Positions 28,418 through 36,876 of a DNA stretch of 42,344 nucleotides are shown here, piece after piece. Below the pieces are notes generated by a model. The model did not search any database and was not told the DNA's origin. It saw nothing but the letters and a program-made list of their open reading frames with translations. Numbering within the stretch: position 1 is the first letter of the stretch; each line of letters opens with the position of its first letter. The position numbers and the translations under genes are program-made. The stretch spans positions 1 to 42,344 of the forward strand of contig JAKAFI010000002.1 in the NCBI GenBank assembly GCA_021818005.1, written 5' to 3'. The stretch is from Acidobacteriota bacterium. GTDB lineage: Bacteria; Acidobacteriota; Thermoanaerobaculia; Thermoanaerobaculales; Thermoanaerobaculaceae.

Positions 28418-29571
28418 TCGCTTTCCGACCCGGCCGCTGCCGGGGGTCTGTAGGCCACACAGAACAGCGGCGCCACCCTGGAGATCCGCCGCCGCGCCAT
28501 CTCGAGGTACTCGGGGTTCAACTCGATCCCGATGAAGTGCCGCCCCGCCCGACCGCAGACGGCACCAACCGTGCCGGAGCCGCAGAACGGGTCGAGAACC
28601 GCGTCACCCTCGCGACTCCCGGCCGCGATGCACGGTTCGACGAGCGCCTCGGGAAAGGTGGCGAAATGTGCCTCGGGAAACGCCTGCGTGGAAATCGTCC
28701 AAACGGTGTCGTGATCGCCACCGTTCGCCCGCGCCGTCTTGACCGACTCGGCGAGGCGGCGACCAGGAGATTGCGGCGCCGCGGCGGCGTTTTTCGCGCC
28801 GGGATTGAGGCCAATCCGCGCCCGCTCGCGCCGCTCACAGACGACCCCGGTGTTGTGGGCAACGGTCTCATGCGACCCGGGGCCGGTATTCCATCCTAAC
28901 GGGACGGCGTAGTGCTCGGGCCGTGTAGTTACTCCGACCTCTTTGATCGCCTCCGCGTCGTAGTAGTACCGCTCCGACCTTGCCATCAGGAACAGGTACT
29001 CGTGCGCCTTGGTCGGCCTGTCCGTCACGCTCTCCGGCATCGGGTTCGGCTTGTGCCAGATAATGTCCGAGCGCAGGTACCAGCCGTCAGCCTGTAGCGC
29101 AAAGGCAACGCGCCAGGGGATGCCGACGAGATCCTTGGGCTTGAGGCCCGGGATCGGCATGCGGTTCGGCTGCACCGCAGGTCCAATGGCCGGTGGCACA
29201 GGCTGCGGGCGCCCCCGCCCGTCAACCGCGGGCCGCGATCGCCGGCCCCTGTCGTGCTTCGATCCCTCGCCGCGCCACCGCGCTCCCTGCTCACCGCCCC
29301 CTGGACAGCCGCCCACCCGCCCGGCACCCGTCGCGTAGCAGTCGCCGAGGTTCAACCACAGCGTCCCATCGCCGCGCAGCACCCGTCGCACCTCGCGGAA
29401 CACCTCGACCATCCGAGCGACGTACTCCTCGGGGGTCGCCTCCAGTCCGAGTTGCCCCTCCACCCCGTAGTCCCGCAGACCCCAATAAGGAGGCGAGGTC
29501 ACGCAGCACTGGACGGACGACCGCGGCAGCGACCGCAGGACGGCCAGCGCGTCGCCTTGGATGAGCTTCAC
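28414..29571 (-). CDS. Site-specific DNA methyltransferase (N4-cytosine/N6-adenine class)
   Basis: VKLIQGDALAVLRSLPRSSVQCCVTSPPYWGLRDYG; DPFCGSGTVGAVCGRAGRHFIGIELNPEYLEMARRRI. Confidence 0.92.
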   Translation of the reverse strand: MKLIQGDALAVLRSLPRSSVQCCVTSPPYWGLRDYGVEGQLGLEATPEEYVARMVEVFREVRRVLRGDGTLWLNLGDCYATGAGRVGGCPGGGEQGARWRGEGSKHDRGRRSRPAVDGRGRPQPVPPAIGPAVQPNRMPIPGLKPKDLVGIPWRVAFALQADGWYLRSDIIWHKPNPMPESVTDRPTKAHEYLFLMARSERYYYDAEAIKEVGVTTRPEHYAVPLGWNTGPGSHETVAHNTGVVCERRERARIGLNPGAKNAAAAPQSPGRRLAESVKTARANGGDHDTVWTISTQAFPEAHFATFPEALVEPCIAAGSREGDAVLDPFCGSGTVGAVCGRAGRHFIGIELNPEYLEMARRRISRVAPLFCVAYRPPAAAGSESE

Positions 29572-29728
29572 CCCAACCCCCCAAGGCCCGGCCCCCCCGC
29601 CGAGGGGCCGGGTTTGGAGGAGGTAGAGCGACGCGCACAACCACACCGGCCGGCGGACCGGCGCCGAGGGCGACCCCGGCCCTCGCTGCGGGAGAACGGT
29701 CTTGCCTGAGCGCAACCGCACGGTCTGC

Positions 29729-31330
29729 TCATGCCGCAACCTCCGCGGCCCTGCTCGGATCGTTGGCCGAAACCAACGCTTCGACAAGCTCGGGGCAAAC
29801 GCTGTTACCGATGAGGCGCACCTTCGCGGCCTTCGTGGTCGCGGCCTCCAAGTCGTAGGCGGGCGCGAAACGTCCGAACTGCGCCGCCAGGAGTTCGTGC
29901 GGCTGCAGCATCCGCATCCCGATATCGACGATCTGATAGTCGATGCCCTCCACCGTGACCAACCCGAGGCGGTGCTTTGTCGTGACGGTACGGGTCGGAT
30001 CGCGTAGGTCCTGCCCCTTGTCCGGCCGACCGCTGCTCGAGTAGTACGCCGTCAGGAAAGCCCGTATCTCCGCGATGTGCTGGCCTCCCGCGGTCACGAC
30101 AGGTAGCGGGGCTTCGACATCGGCGCCGCTGCACTCGCCTCGCAACTTGACGAGGGTCGCGGCCGCCAGCGCGTTGTGGTCGGCCGCGGTGATGGTGGCG
30201 AGCGGCTCGGAGGGTGCCGATCCCGGGCGCTGACCCTGGTCGCCGAAGTGCTTCGCGATGAACGCTGCCACCAACGCATCCTTCTGCCCGCCGGCGACCA
30301 CGGTTCCAAGCGGCTTGTCTAGGCCGGGGGCACGCGGAGTCTGGCCCTGGCGCTCCCCATAACCCGTCTGAATGAGGGTTGGAGCAACGAGGTTGAATCG
30401 GTTGCCCTGCGTCGTGACAACACCGATGGGCTCGGCGACCCCATGCGGCCGGTTGCTGTGGTTCATTTCGACGAGAGACGGGACCACGATGCCATGACCC
30501 CGCTGCGTCGCCGTCACTGTCGTGAGTGGATCTTCCACCGACTCCACCCGCGCGTCGCGCTTCCCGTGGTTGACCTGCACCACGAACGGCCGGGGGTTGT
30601 CGAGAACGAACCGCCGGATGCCCTGAGCGATCCGCCACAGCGTCTTTTCAGCGAGCGGCCGCTCGCGCTCGAAGATCGACGGGCATGGCAGCGACCAGTC
30701 GATGCACTCGGCTGCCGGCACCGGCGGGAGCAGCCCGGCACCGTGGGTCGGCTCCGGCCACCTGATTGCCTGCCCGTCGCAGCGCGCAACGATGAACAGC
30801 CGCCTGCGGCGCGTCGGCGCGCCATACCGCGAGGCGTCCAGCACCTTGTGGTCAACGGCGTAGCCCAGCCGCTCAAGTTGGCGGCGCCACCGCAGGAAGG
30901 TGACGCCCATCTTGGCCCTCACCGGTTTCCCGTCGCGGCCGAGCGGACCCCACCCGCGGAACTCGGCCACGTTCTCGACGAAGATCACCCGCGGGCGGAC
31001 TGCCTTCGCCCAACGCACGACGGCCCAAGCGAGCGAGCGGATCTCATGTTTTTTCGGAACATCGCCCTTGGCGATCGAAAAGTGAGTGCAGTCCGGCGAG
31101 GCCCAGAGTACGTCCACCGGTTGGCCGCCCGTCGCCTCCAGCGGCCTCACCTCCCAGATGTCCGCCTCGAGGTGGCGTGTGCCGGGATGGTTGGCCTTGT
31201 GGACCGCGAGCGCCACCGGGTCGTGGTTGATCGCGATGTCCACCGGCCGCCCGAGCGCCGCCTCGAGTCCAGCACTCGCACCGCCCCCGCCGGCAAAGAG
31301 GTCAACGATCAGGCCGTCAGCGCCCATCAC
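29729..31330 (-). CDS. DNA (cytosine-5) methyltransferase
   Basis: LIVDLFAGGGGASAGLEAALG; ASPDCTHFS; VIFVENVAEF; GAPTRRRRLFIVA. Confidence 0.9.
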   Translation of the reverse strand: MMGADGLIVDLFAGGGGASAGLEAALGRPVDIAINHDPVALAVHKANHPGTRHLEADIWEVRPLEATGGQPVDVLWASPDCTHFSIAKGDVPKKHEIRSLAWAVVRWAKAVRPRVIFVENVAEFRGWGPLGRDGKPVRAKMGVTFLRWRRQLERLGYAVDHKVLDASRYGAPTRRRRLFIVARCDGQAIRWPEPTHGAGLLPPVPAAECIDWSLPCPSIFERERPLAEKTLWRIAQGIRRFVLDNPRPFVVQVNHGKRDARVESVEDPLTTVTATQRGHGIVVPSLVEMNHSNRPHGVAEPIGVVTTQGNRFNLVAPTLIQTGYGERQGQTPRAPGLDKPLGTVVAGGQKDALVAAFIAKHFGDQGQRPGSAPSEPLATITAADHNALAAATLVKLRGECSGADVEAPLPVVTAGGQHIAEIRAFLTAYYSSSGRPDKGQDLRDPTRTVTTKHRLGLVTVEGIDYQIVDIGMRMLQPHELLAAQFGRFAPAYDLEAATTKAAKVRLIGNSVCPELVEALVSANDPSRAAEVAA

Positions 31331-31616
31331 CTGCTCCCCTGAGGCGCCGCTTGGAAAGACCCGCGAACGCTCTCAGCACCTCTTCCCGGTCCCACACCAC
31401 CTCGCCGATCGCGTCGTGCGAGCGCGCGATCAACCCCGCCCGCTCTTTCGCGTACAGCGTCGCCCGGTGGATGCCGGCGAGGCGGCACATCGCGCCCGTG
31501 CGCATCCAACGTTGTGGCGCCTCGCGCTCCGCAAGCTGGCGCACGAGACCGGCGAGCACCGCCTGCTCGCTCGCAAGCTCGGCAACAGCGGCGGCAAGGC
31601 GCTCGAGGTCGGTCAT
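31317..31616 (-). CDS. Helix-turn-helix (MerR/excisionase-like) DNA-binding protein
   Basis: ATG at 31616; RTGAMCRLAGIHRATLYAKERAGLIARSHDAIGEVVWDREEVLRAFAG. Confidence 0.6.
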   Translation of the reverse strand: MTDLERLAAAVAELASEQAVLAGLVRQLAEREAPQRWMRTGAMCRLAGIHRATLYAKERAGLIARSHDAIGEVVWDREEVLRAFAGLSKRRLRGAGDGR

Positions 31617-31789
31617 GACTCCCGACTCCGCCACACCGCAAACCGGAACCGCAGACGCCACAGCCCGAGGTACACGTCCACGAACCCAAACCGGTCGATC
31701 GAGCGCGCAGTCACGGACACGTCGACGGAAAGCAGCGTCGGGGGCAAGGGGTCCCAGTAGAAGCGCGGTGGAAACCATCGGAGCGTCAT
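31613..31789 (-). CDS. Small hypothetical protein
   Basis: MTLRWFPPRFYWDPLPPTLLSVDVSVTARSIDRFGFVDVYLGLWRLRFRFAVWRSRES; ATGA overlaps. Confidence 0.5.
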   Translation of the reverse strand: MTLRWFPPRFYWDPLPPTLLSVDVSVTARSIDRFGFVDVYLGLWRLRFRFAVWRSRES

Positions 31790-31935
31790 GGCCGCACCCC
31801 CGGCGCCCACCGCAGCTTCTCGCGTCGCGCCGCCAGCAGCCGTCGCAGTTCCCGGCGCTCGTACCACCGCCGGACCAGCACCGGCAGGACGACCGTCAGG
31901 GACAGCGCCCCCACGACCACGAGGACCAGTTCCAT
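31786..31935 (-). CDS. 49-aa single-TM protein
   Basis: Manual translation MELVLVVVGALSLTVVLPVLVRRWYERRELRRLLAARREKLRWAPGVRP*. Confidence 0.5.
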   Translation of the reverse strand: MELVLVVVGALSLTVVLPVLVRRWYERRELRRLLAARREKLRWAPGVRP

Positions 31936-32017
31936 CCAACCCGCGGTCACGATCCGCCCCGGTGCGAGCGGGTCACGGAGACCACCCAGGCAATCCAGGT
32001 CGTGAGAATCAGCAGGT

Positions 32018-32326
32018 TCATCGCCGCAAGGAAGAAGCGCACCGCGTCACCCCCCCCTTCTCGATTGCGACCGCCATCGCCCGCAGTTCGTTGCCGAACC
32101 CGCGTAGCGCGTTCACGGCGCCTTGGGCCGTGTGAAGTTTCCGGTTCGTGCGAACCGTCCAGGTCCGCGCATCGGCGATCACTTCCGTCGCGTAGCGATC
32201 GGCCAGGTCGGCCACCCGCCGCAGCAACGCCGCCTCGTCTCCCCCTGCCCCCGGCGCGGCTGGCGGCCCCCCAGGCTTGACAACGCCCTCTCGAGAACCC
32301 ACGTTGTTGGCACTCACGGAGGTCAT
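32018..32326 (-). CDS. Hypothetical early protein
   Basis: ATG at 32326 MTSVSANNVGSREGVVKPGGPPAAPGAGGDEAALLRRVADLADRYATEV. Confidence 0.55.
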   Translation of the reverse strand: MTSVSANNVGSREGVVKPGGPPAAPGAGGDEAALLRRVADLADRYATEVIADARTWTVRTNRKLHTAQGAVNALRGFGNELRAMAVAIEKGGVTRCASSLRR

Positions 32327-32340
32327 CGAAGCCACCCCCC

Positions 32341-32616
32341 TCACCGGCCGAGCCCAGCACCCACCAGGTACCGAAGCAGCGAGCGCAGGCGGCCCCGCAG
32401 CGGCGGCCGTGCCGGCTCCCCGCCGAAGAGATCCTCGTAGGCCAACCTCGGCTCGAACCGCCGAAGGAAAGCGAGGAGCGCAAGAACCTCCTGCCCCTTC
32501 GGGGTCCGCGCCCCCGAACACCACCGCGAGATGGTCGGCTGACTCACACCACAGGCTCCCGCGACCTCCCATTGGTCGATTTTGTGTTTTGCAAGCAGTG
32601 CTTTCAGGTCCGCCAT
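32341..32616 (-). CDS. XRE-family Cro-like regulator
   Basis: MADLKALLAKHKIDQWEVAGACGVSQPTISRWCSGARTPKGQEVLALLAFL. Confidence 0.75.
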   Translation of the reverse strand: MADLKALLAKHKIDQWEVAGACGVSQPTISRWCSGARTPKGQEVLALLAFLRRFEPRLAYEDLFGGEPARPPLRGRLRSLLRYLVGAGLGR

Positions 32617-32653
32617 ATTCCGCTCTGGAATACATGATGGGCCGTACATTCCA
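32616..32653. promoter_or_regulatory. Operator region with palindrome TATTCC-GCTCT-GGAATA and third half-site ATTCCA
   Basis: Read directly between divergent XRE genes. Confidence 0.65.
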
Positions 32654-32662
32654 CTTTGTCAA
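32634..32662 (-). promoter_or_regulatory. Sigma70-like promoter for leftward early genes (TTGACA-17-CATCAT)
   Basis: Minus-strand consensus -35 at 32662-32657. Confidence 0.5.
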
Positions 32663-32707
32663 GAGGGGGTGGCTTTGGACTATGCCACTGTGGTATCTAG
32701 CCTGTTA

Positions 32708-33085
32708 GTGATTACATCTCCTGAGTGGTCCGCCATTGTGGAGCGCTTGCGAGGTGTCCTCGCCAAGCGGGGTTTGACTCAGGCCATGCTCGCTCGTGCG
32801 ATGGGGGTCAAACAACCGGCGGTTTCGCGCTGGCTGAAGGGTAGCCGTGCTCTCACCGTCACCAACTTCGCCCGAATCTGCTCAGCCGCTCGCCTTCCAC
32901 CCGACCAGGTCGTCGCCGTCCTTGGTCTCACACACCTGACAACCGGCATTGCCGAAACCACGCCACCATACGGCGTAACGCCGCCGACGGTTGAAGTCAC
33001 CCAGGACGGTGGTACACTCACCCTCGTGGTCCACCTCAAACCACATCGAACGCGGACGCACAGCGGGCCGGACGAGGAACCCTGA
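32708..33085 (+). CDS. XRE-family repressor-like regulator (start uncertain: GTG 32669 or 32708)
   Basis: GLTQAMLARAMGVKQPAVSRWLKGSRALTVTNFARICSAA. Confidence 0.7.
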   Translation: MITSPEWSAIVERLRGVLAKRGLTQAMLARAMGVKQPAVSRWLKGSRALTVTNFARICSAARLPPDQVVAVLGLTHLTTGIAETTPPYGVTPPTVEVTQDGGTLTLVVHLKPHRTRTHSGPDEEP

Positions 33086-33537
33086 TGCCAACCGCTGGGT
33101 TCTGGCGGATCGTAACCTGGCTGTCCTGGGTGCCGTTCTTCCTTGCGGCCTGCTTGATGGTCGAAATGGCGATGACCGCCGGGGATCACGTCCCGTATGA
33201 TTCCACGCCAGTGATTGCACTGTTTTCGACCGTTCTGCTTGGTGCCGTTCTTCGCTGGCGCTCAATGCTGGCGATGGACGCGAGCACGATCCTCAGGGTT
33301 GCGGCGTTGCTCGCTACCCTCTGTCTTCTTCTCCCTCCGTGGCGCGTTTCCTGGAATGGCGGGCAGACCGGTGGCATGCACTATGCGCCGATCTGGAGCC
33401 GAACAATCGACACCGACCGACACGCGTTGATCGATTCCGGGGTGCTCGCCGCCGAACTCCTGGGAGTTTCCGCTGCCGCTGCACTGCTCACTTTCGCCCT
33501 TCGCATGCCAGGACAGTCACCCACCCGCATCCCCTGA
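33085..33537 (+). CDS. Multi-TM membrane protein of lysogeny module
   Basis: Several hydrophobic segments; TGATG overlap with upstream regulator. Confidence 0.65.
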   Translation: MPTAGFWRIVTWLSWVPFFLAACLMVEMAMTAGDHVPYDSTPVIALFSTVLLGAVLRWRSMLAMDASTILRVAALLATLCLLLPPWRVSWNGGQTGGMHYAPIWSRTIDTDRHALIDSGVLAAELLGVSAAAALLTFALRMPGQSPTRIP

Positions 33538-33588
33538 CCCAACCCGCCACCGCCAGGCGGATTTCCCAGTCTGCGCTATCATCCCCTC

Positions 33589-34983
33589 GTGCCCCGCTCC
33601 GCCCCCCGCTACCTGATTTGGAAGCACGGCGCGTGGTACGCCCACTTCCGGTGGGTGGACCCGGACGGCACGGTGCACTGGCCCTCCCCGCGATCGCCCT
33701 ACACCGACAAGGCGCGCGACGAGCGCCGCGCAGCCGTGTGGGCCGGTGCCGCCCGTGGGGCGTGGATCGCCGCCCGGCAGGCCAAGCTCGCCGCTGGCGG
33801 GCGCGCCGCCGCCCAGGGTCCCACCCTCGGCGACCTGGTTGCCCTGTACGAGGCCGAGGTCGGCGGACGCACCCGGTCGTGGCCGAAGGAGCGGTTCCGC
33901 GCCACGCGCCTACTCGCCGAACTCGGCGCCGGTCGGGCGGTCGCGGAGATCACGATCCCCGACGTCGTGGCCATGCGCGACCGCCTGCAGCGCCGCGAGG
34001 GCCATCTCGAGCCCGACACCCGCACGGCCCTCGACCCCAGACCGCCCGGCCGCCCCAAGGCGAGCGCGCCGCCCCGGCCCGGCGCCCGCGCCCGCCGGCG
34101 ACTCTCGCCCCGCAGCGTCAACGCCTACCTGGTGCTCCTCCAGGCCGTCATGAACTACGCCGCCCGCTCGGGCGCGGTCCCTCACAACCACCTGCGCTAC
34201 GTCCCCAAGCTCGAGGAGCCGCGCGACGAGGTCCCCGCGACCCTCTCGGCCCGCCAGCTCACGGCCGTGTTCGAGGCGCTGGCCGACTGGGAGGACTGGC
34301 GCGACGGTCTGGCGGCGGACCTCCCGCGCGAGAGCCGCACGGTCGTCCCCCTGCGCGGCATCGTGCTCCTGGCCTACTACACCGCGGCGCGCCCGTCGAA
34401 CTACCTCGCGATGCGCTGGTGCGACGTGCGGTGGCCGACGCGGGAGATCGTCTTCGAGCACACCAAGAACCTCCGCGCTGTCGCCATCCCGATGGAGGCG
34501 CCGTTGCTGTGCTACCTGAAAGGGATCTACACCGGCCAGCCGGCCACCGCCCAGGTCCACCCGGGCAACCGGACCACCCGGGGTCCATGGAAGGGCCTCT
34601 ACCACCAGTGGCGGCGGCTGCTCGACCTCGCCAACCGCCGCCTTCCCGCCGACGAGCGGATCCCGCTCGGAACGCGCCTGTACATCCTGCGCCACACGCG
34701 CGCGACGGACTGGGCCGAGGCGGGCGTGGCGCCCAAGGTCGTGGCCGACCTCCTCGGCGACCGCCTCGAGACGGTGCAGCGGTACTACTTCGGCCGGCGG
34801 GCCAGCGCCGCCCGCTACTGGGTCGATCTCGCGGCCGAGACCCCCACCCAGCGGGCGGTCAACCGCGCCGCGCTCGGGTTGAGACCGGTATCAGGAAGGG
34901 GGTCAAGGCGGGGGTCAAAAGCTGTCGCCAACACCCCGCAAACGCGGATGCGCGCGGGCGGTCGCAAAGAGCCGATGATGTAG
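33589..34983 (+). CDS. Tyrosine integrase
   Basis: GTG start; AYYTAARPSNYLAMRW (Arg), LYILRHTRATDWAEAG (HxxR), LLGDRLETVQRYYFG (Tyr). Confidence 0.9.
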   Translation: MPRSAPRYLIWKHGAWYAHFRWVDPDGTVHWPSPRSPYTDKARDERRAAVWAGAARGAWIAARQAKLAAGGRAAAQGPTLGDLVALYEAEVGGRTRSWPKERFRATRLLAELGAGRAVAEITIPDVVAMRDRLQRREGHLEPDTRTALDPRPPGRPKASAPPRPGARARRRLSPRSVNAYLVLLQAVMNYAARSGAVPHNHLRYVPKLEEPRDEVPATLSARQLTAVFEALADWEDWRDGLAADLPRESRTVVPLRGIVLLAYYTAARPSNYLAMRWCDVRWPTREIVFEHTKNLRAVAIPMEAPLLCYLKGIYTGQPATAQVHPGNRTTRGPWKGLYHQWRRLLDLANRRLPADERIPLGTRLYILRHTRATDWAEAGVAPKVVADLLGDRLETVQRYYFGRRASAARYWVDLAAETPTQRAVNRAALGLRPVSGRGSRRGSKAVANTPQTRMRAGGRKEPMM

Positions 34984-35055
34984 GTGGCGGCGGTCTTCTC
35001 CCTGAAACTCAAGGAGTTGCTGACAACGCTCTCAGCGCACCTTCAAGCCGGCAGC

Positions 35056-35083
35056 ACGGGTTCGATTCCCGTCAGGGCCGCCA
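35056..35083 (+). other. Candidate attP core: tRNA 3'-end-like segment (T-arm, acceptor half, CCA)
   Basis: ACGGG-TTCGATT-CCCGT-CAGGGCC-G-CCA just after the integrase; no matching 5' half. Confidence 0.65.
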
Positions 35084-35138
35084 CAACTTACGCATCATCG
35101 ACCCCACCCAGGGTCAACGCCAGGCCCTAAAGCTGACG

Positions 35139-35174
35139 AAAAAAGAGCCCGCCCCGGATCACCGGAGCGGGCTC
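35139..35174 (-). terminator. Rho-independent terminator of the minus-strand operon
   Basis: Minus strand GAGCCCGCTCCGGTGATCCGGGGCGGGCTC followed by TTTTTT. Confidence 0.9.
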
Positions 35175-35221
35175 AACGCGGCGGGGAAAGGAGGAAAGCC
35201 GCCGCCAGGGGGGAACGGAAC

Positions 35222-35908
35222 TCAGGCCGTGGTGGAGTGAGGGAAGAGCAAACCGCGCACCAGCCGGTAGAGCACATCGGTGCCCACGACCGCACCGACG
35301 ATCGCCAGGAGCTCACCGGCCGTCAGCGACCCGTCTGCGACCGCGGCGGTCAGCAGCGTGCCACCGGTCACGAGCGCGTTGATGATGATCGGCCCGATAC
35401 CGTGGGCCAGGAAGTTCAGGACCACCGAGAGCTGGGGTATCAAGTTCACCAGCCATTCCCATTTGGTCGCCGACTCCAGGATCTTCTTCAACCCCTGGAC
35501 CACGCCCATGAACGTCGCCAGGACCGCGAGGATCCGCCCGACCGAGGCCGCATCGCCGTGCCAGATCACGAACCGGTCCGCCCACGCCTTGATGAGGTCC
35601 CACAGTCCCCCACCCTCCGGCGGTGGCGGTGGGGGCGGCGGTGTCGGCGCTACCGTGGGGATCGGCGTCGGTACGACCGTAGGCGTTGCCGGCGGGACCG
35701 GCGTCACCTGCGGGCACGGATCGGGCGACCAGGCATCCTGCCACGCCGCCACACAGCCGTTCGCGTCGAGCGAGCCGAAGACCATGACCGTCCCGGCCGG
35801 GTACGGTGGCGACATCACCCCGGTACAACACCCCGTGTACGCCTGCGCCGCACTCACCGCCACGAGTGCGATCACGAGCAGGCAGGCCAACAGTGAGACC
35901 CTGCGCAT
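35222..35908 (-). CDS. Secreted/membrane protein with signal peptide, Pro-rich linker and C-terminal TM segments
   Basis: MRRVSLLACLLVIALVAVSAAQAYTGCC...PTPPPPPPPPEGGG...; lysis-cassette neighbourhood. Confidence 0.65.
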   Translation of the reverse strand: MRRVSLLACLLVIALVAVSAAQAYTGCCTGVMSPPYPAGTVMVFGSLDANGCVAAWQDAWSPDPCPQVTPVPPATPTVVPTPIPTVAPTPPPPPPPPEGGGLWDLIKAWADRFVIWHGDAASVGRILAVLATFMGVVQGLKKILESATKWEWLVNLIPQLSVVLNFLAHGIGPIIINALVTGGTLLTAAVADGSLTAGELLAIVGAVVGTDVLYRLVRGLLFPHSTTA

Positions 35909-35998
35909 AGACTCCCTCCCTCGCCCCCTTCGGGGCCGTTGTTGGGCAGCGCCAGGCGCCTCGACGAGACGCGCACGCCACCCAGTTACTTGGCTGAT

Positions 35999-36436
35999 TC
36001 AGGCCGAACGCCGGCCGAGCTCGGCGAGCCGGTTCCAGCCGAACAGCACGCGCTGGGGATGCTCGGGCCGCGTGCTCACGTCGACGTGGACGCACCCGCG
36101 CTCGAGCCCCACCCGCACGAAACCGACCGCCAGTGCCGCGGACACCAGCACGAACGCCCGCGCCGAACCCGGACACGCCACGTCGGCCGCCAGGCCGTAG
36201 CGGTGCGCCGACCCGCGCGACCCACCAACCTCAGCGTTGTGCGCCTCGCACCGGCACCCCGACGTGATCTCCAGGCCGCCCGGCCAGAGGTTGACGACGT
36301 CCAACGCCTGTGCCGCCGCTCGCATCGCCTCGAGGCGCACCACCAGGTCCTGCGAGACGTCGCCGGCACGCAACCCGAAACCACACCCACACCGGCACGC
36401 GAACTCCGCGGCGGTGAAGTGCGGGGAAAGGTCCAT
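35999..36436 (-). CDS. Peptidase M15-like endolysin
   Basis: MDLSPHFTAAEFACRCGCG...ITSGCRCEAHNAEVGGSRGSAHRYGLAADV...CVHVDV. Confidence 0.85.
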   Translation of the reverse strand: MDLSPHFTAAEFACRCGCGFGLRAGDVSQDLVVRLEAMRAAAQALDVVNLWPGGLEITSGCRCEAHNAEVGGSRGSAHRYGLAADVACPGSARAFVLVSAALAVGFVRVGLERGCVHVDVSTRPEHPQRVLFGWNRLAELGRRSA

Positions 36437-36801
36437 CACCCGCTTTCCTCCCCGCGCTCGACGCCGCCCGCACCACTGTCCAGCCACCGGCGCGAGAACG
36501 TCGCCCCTTGGAGCTGAGCGATCTCCCGCTCATGGCGCGAGAGCGCGTCGCGAAACTCCGAGTGCTCCCGCGCGTCCTGCTCGCCCCGCTCGACCACGGT
36601 CTGGGCGAGCGAGGAGATCTTCTCCCCTAACGCCTCAAACCTCGCGGCCTGCGCCGACGAGAACAACCGGCCGGCCAGCGCCACGGCCCCCGCGAAGAGG
36701 CTCGCCAGGAGGCCGATCACGACGAACAGCACACCAATATGCTCCGCAAGGTTGTACGGATCACCGTTCGCCGAGGCGACCACCTGAGCCAGAGTTAGCA
36801 T
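36436..36801 (-). CDS. Holin-like (or i-spanin-like) TM/coiled-coil protein
   Basis: AEHIGVLFVVIGLLASLFAGAVALAGRLF then coiled coil; directly upstream of endolysin. Confidence 0.55.
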   Translation of the reverse strand: MLTLAQVVASANGDPYNLAEHIGVLFVVIGLLASLFAGAVALAGRLFSSAQAARFEALGEKISSLAQTVVERGEQDAREHSEFRDALSRHEREIAQLQGATFSRRWLDSGAGGVERGEESG

Positions 36802-36876
36802 CCCGCCTCCCCCCTTACCTAGTTCTGCGCCCGCTCCGCGGTTCGCTGTCCTCTGATCGTGTCCAGCAGGTCCGCG

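Noticed and set aside
29571-29640. Shared GGCCTTGGGGGGTT motif at 29.58 kb and 15.25 kb as a regulatory repeat or G-quadruplex
   Set aside because: Both copies sit just before GTG starts and are adequately explained as similar Shine-Dalgarno contexts; only two copies seen
35000-35083. Complete tRNA gene at the integrase end
   Set aside because: Only the 3' half (T-arm, acceptor, CCA) is present; no 5' acceptor half or convincing anticodon stem
33339-35240. 633-aa plus-strand ORF
   Set aside because: Overlaps the integrase in another frame; R/P/G-rich composition; integrase has clear catalytic motifs
35999-36436. Endolysin region as part of a host toxin-antitoxin or defence island
   Set aside because: M15-peptidase motifs plus adjacent holin-like gene fit a standard lysis cassette
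36436-36801. FSRR motif in the holin-like protein (GATFSRRWL) as part of the giant-protein motif family
   Set aside because: Single short match; chance expectation too high to claim a link
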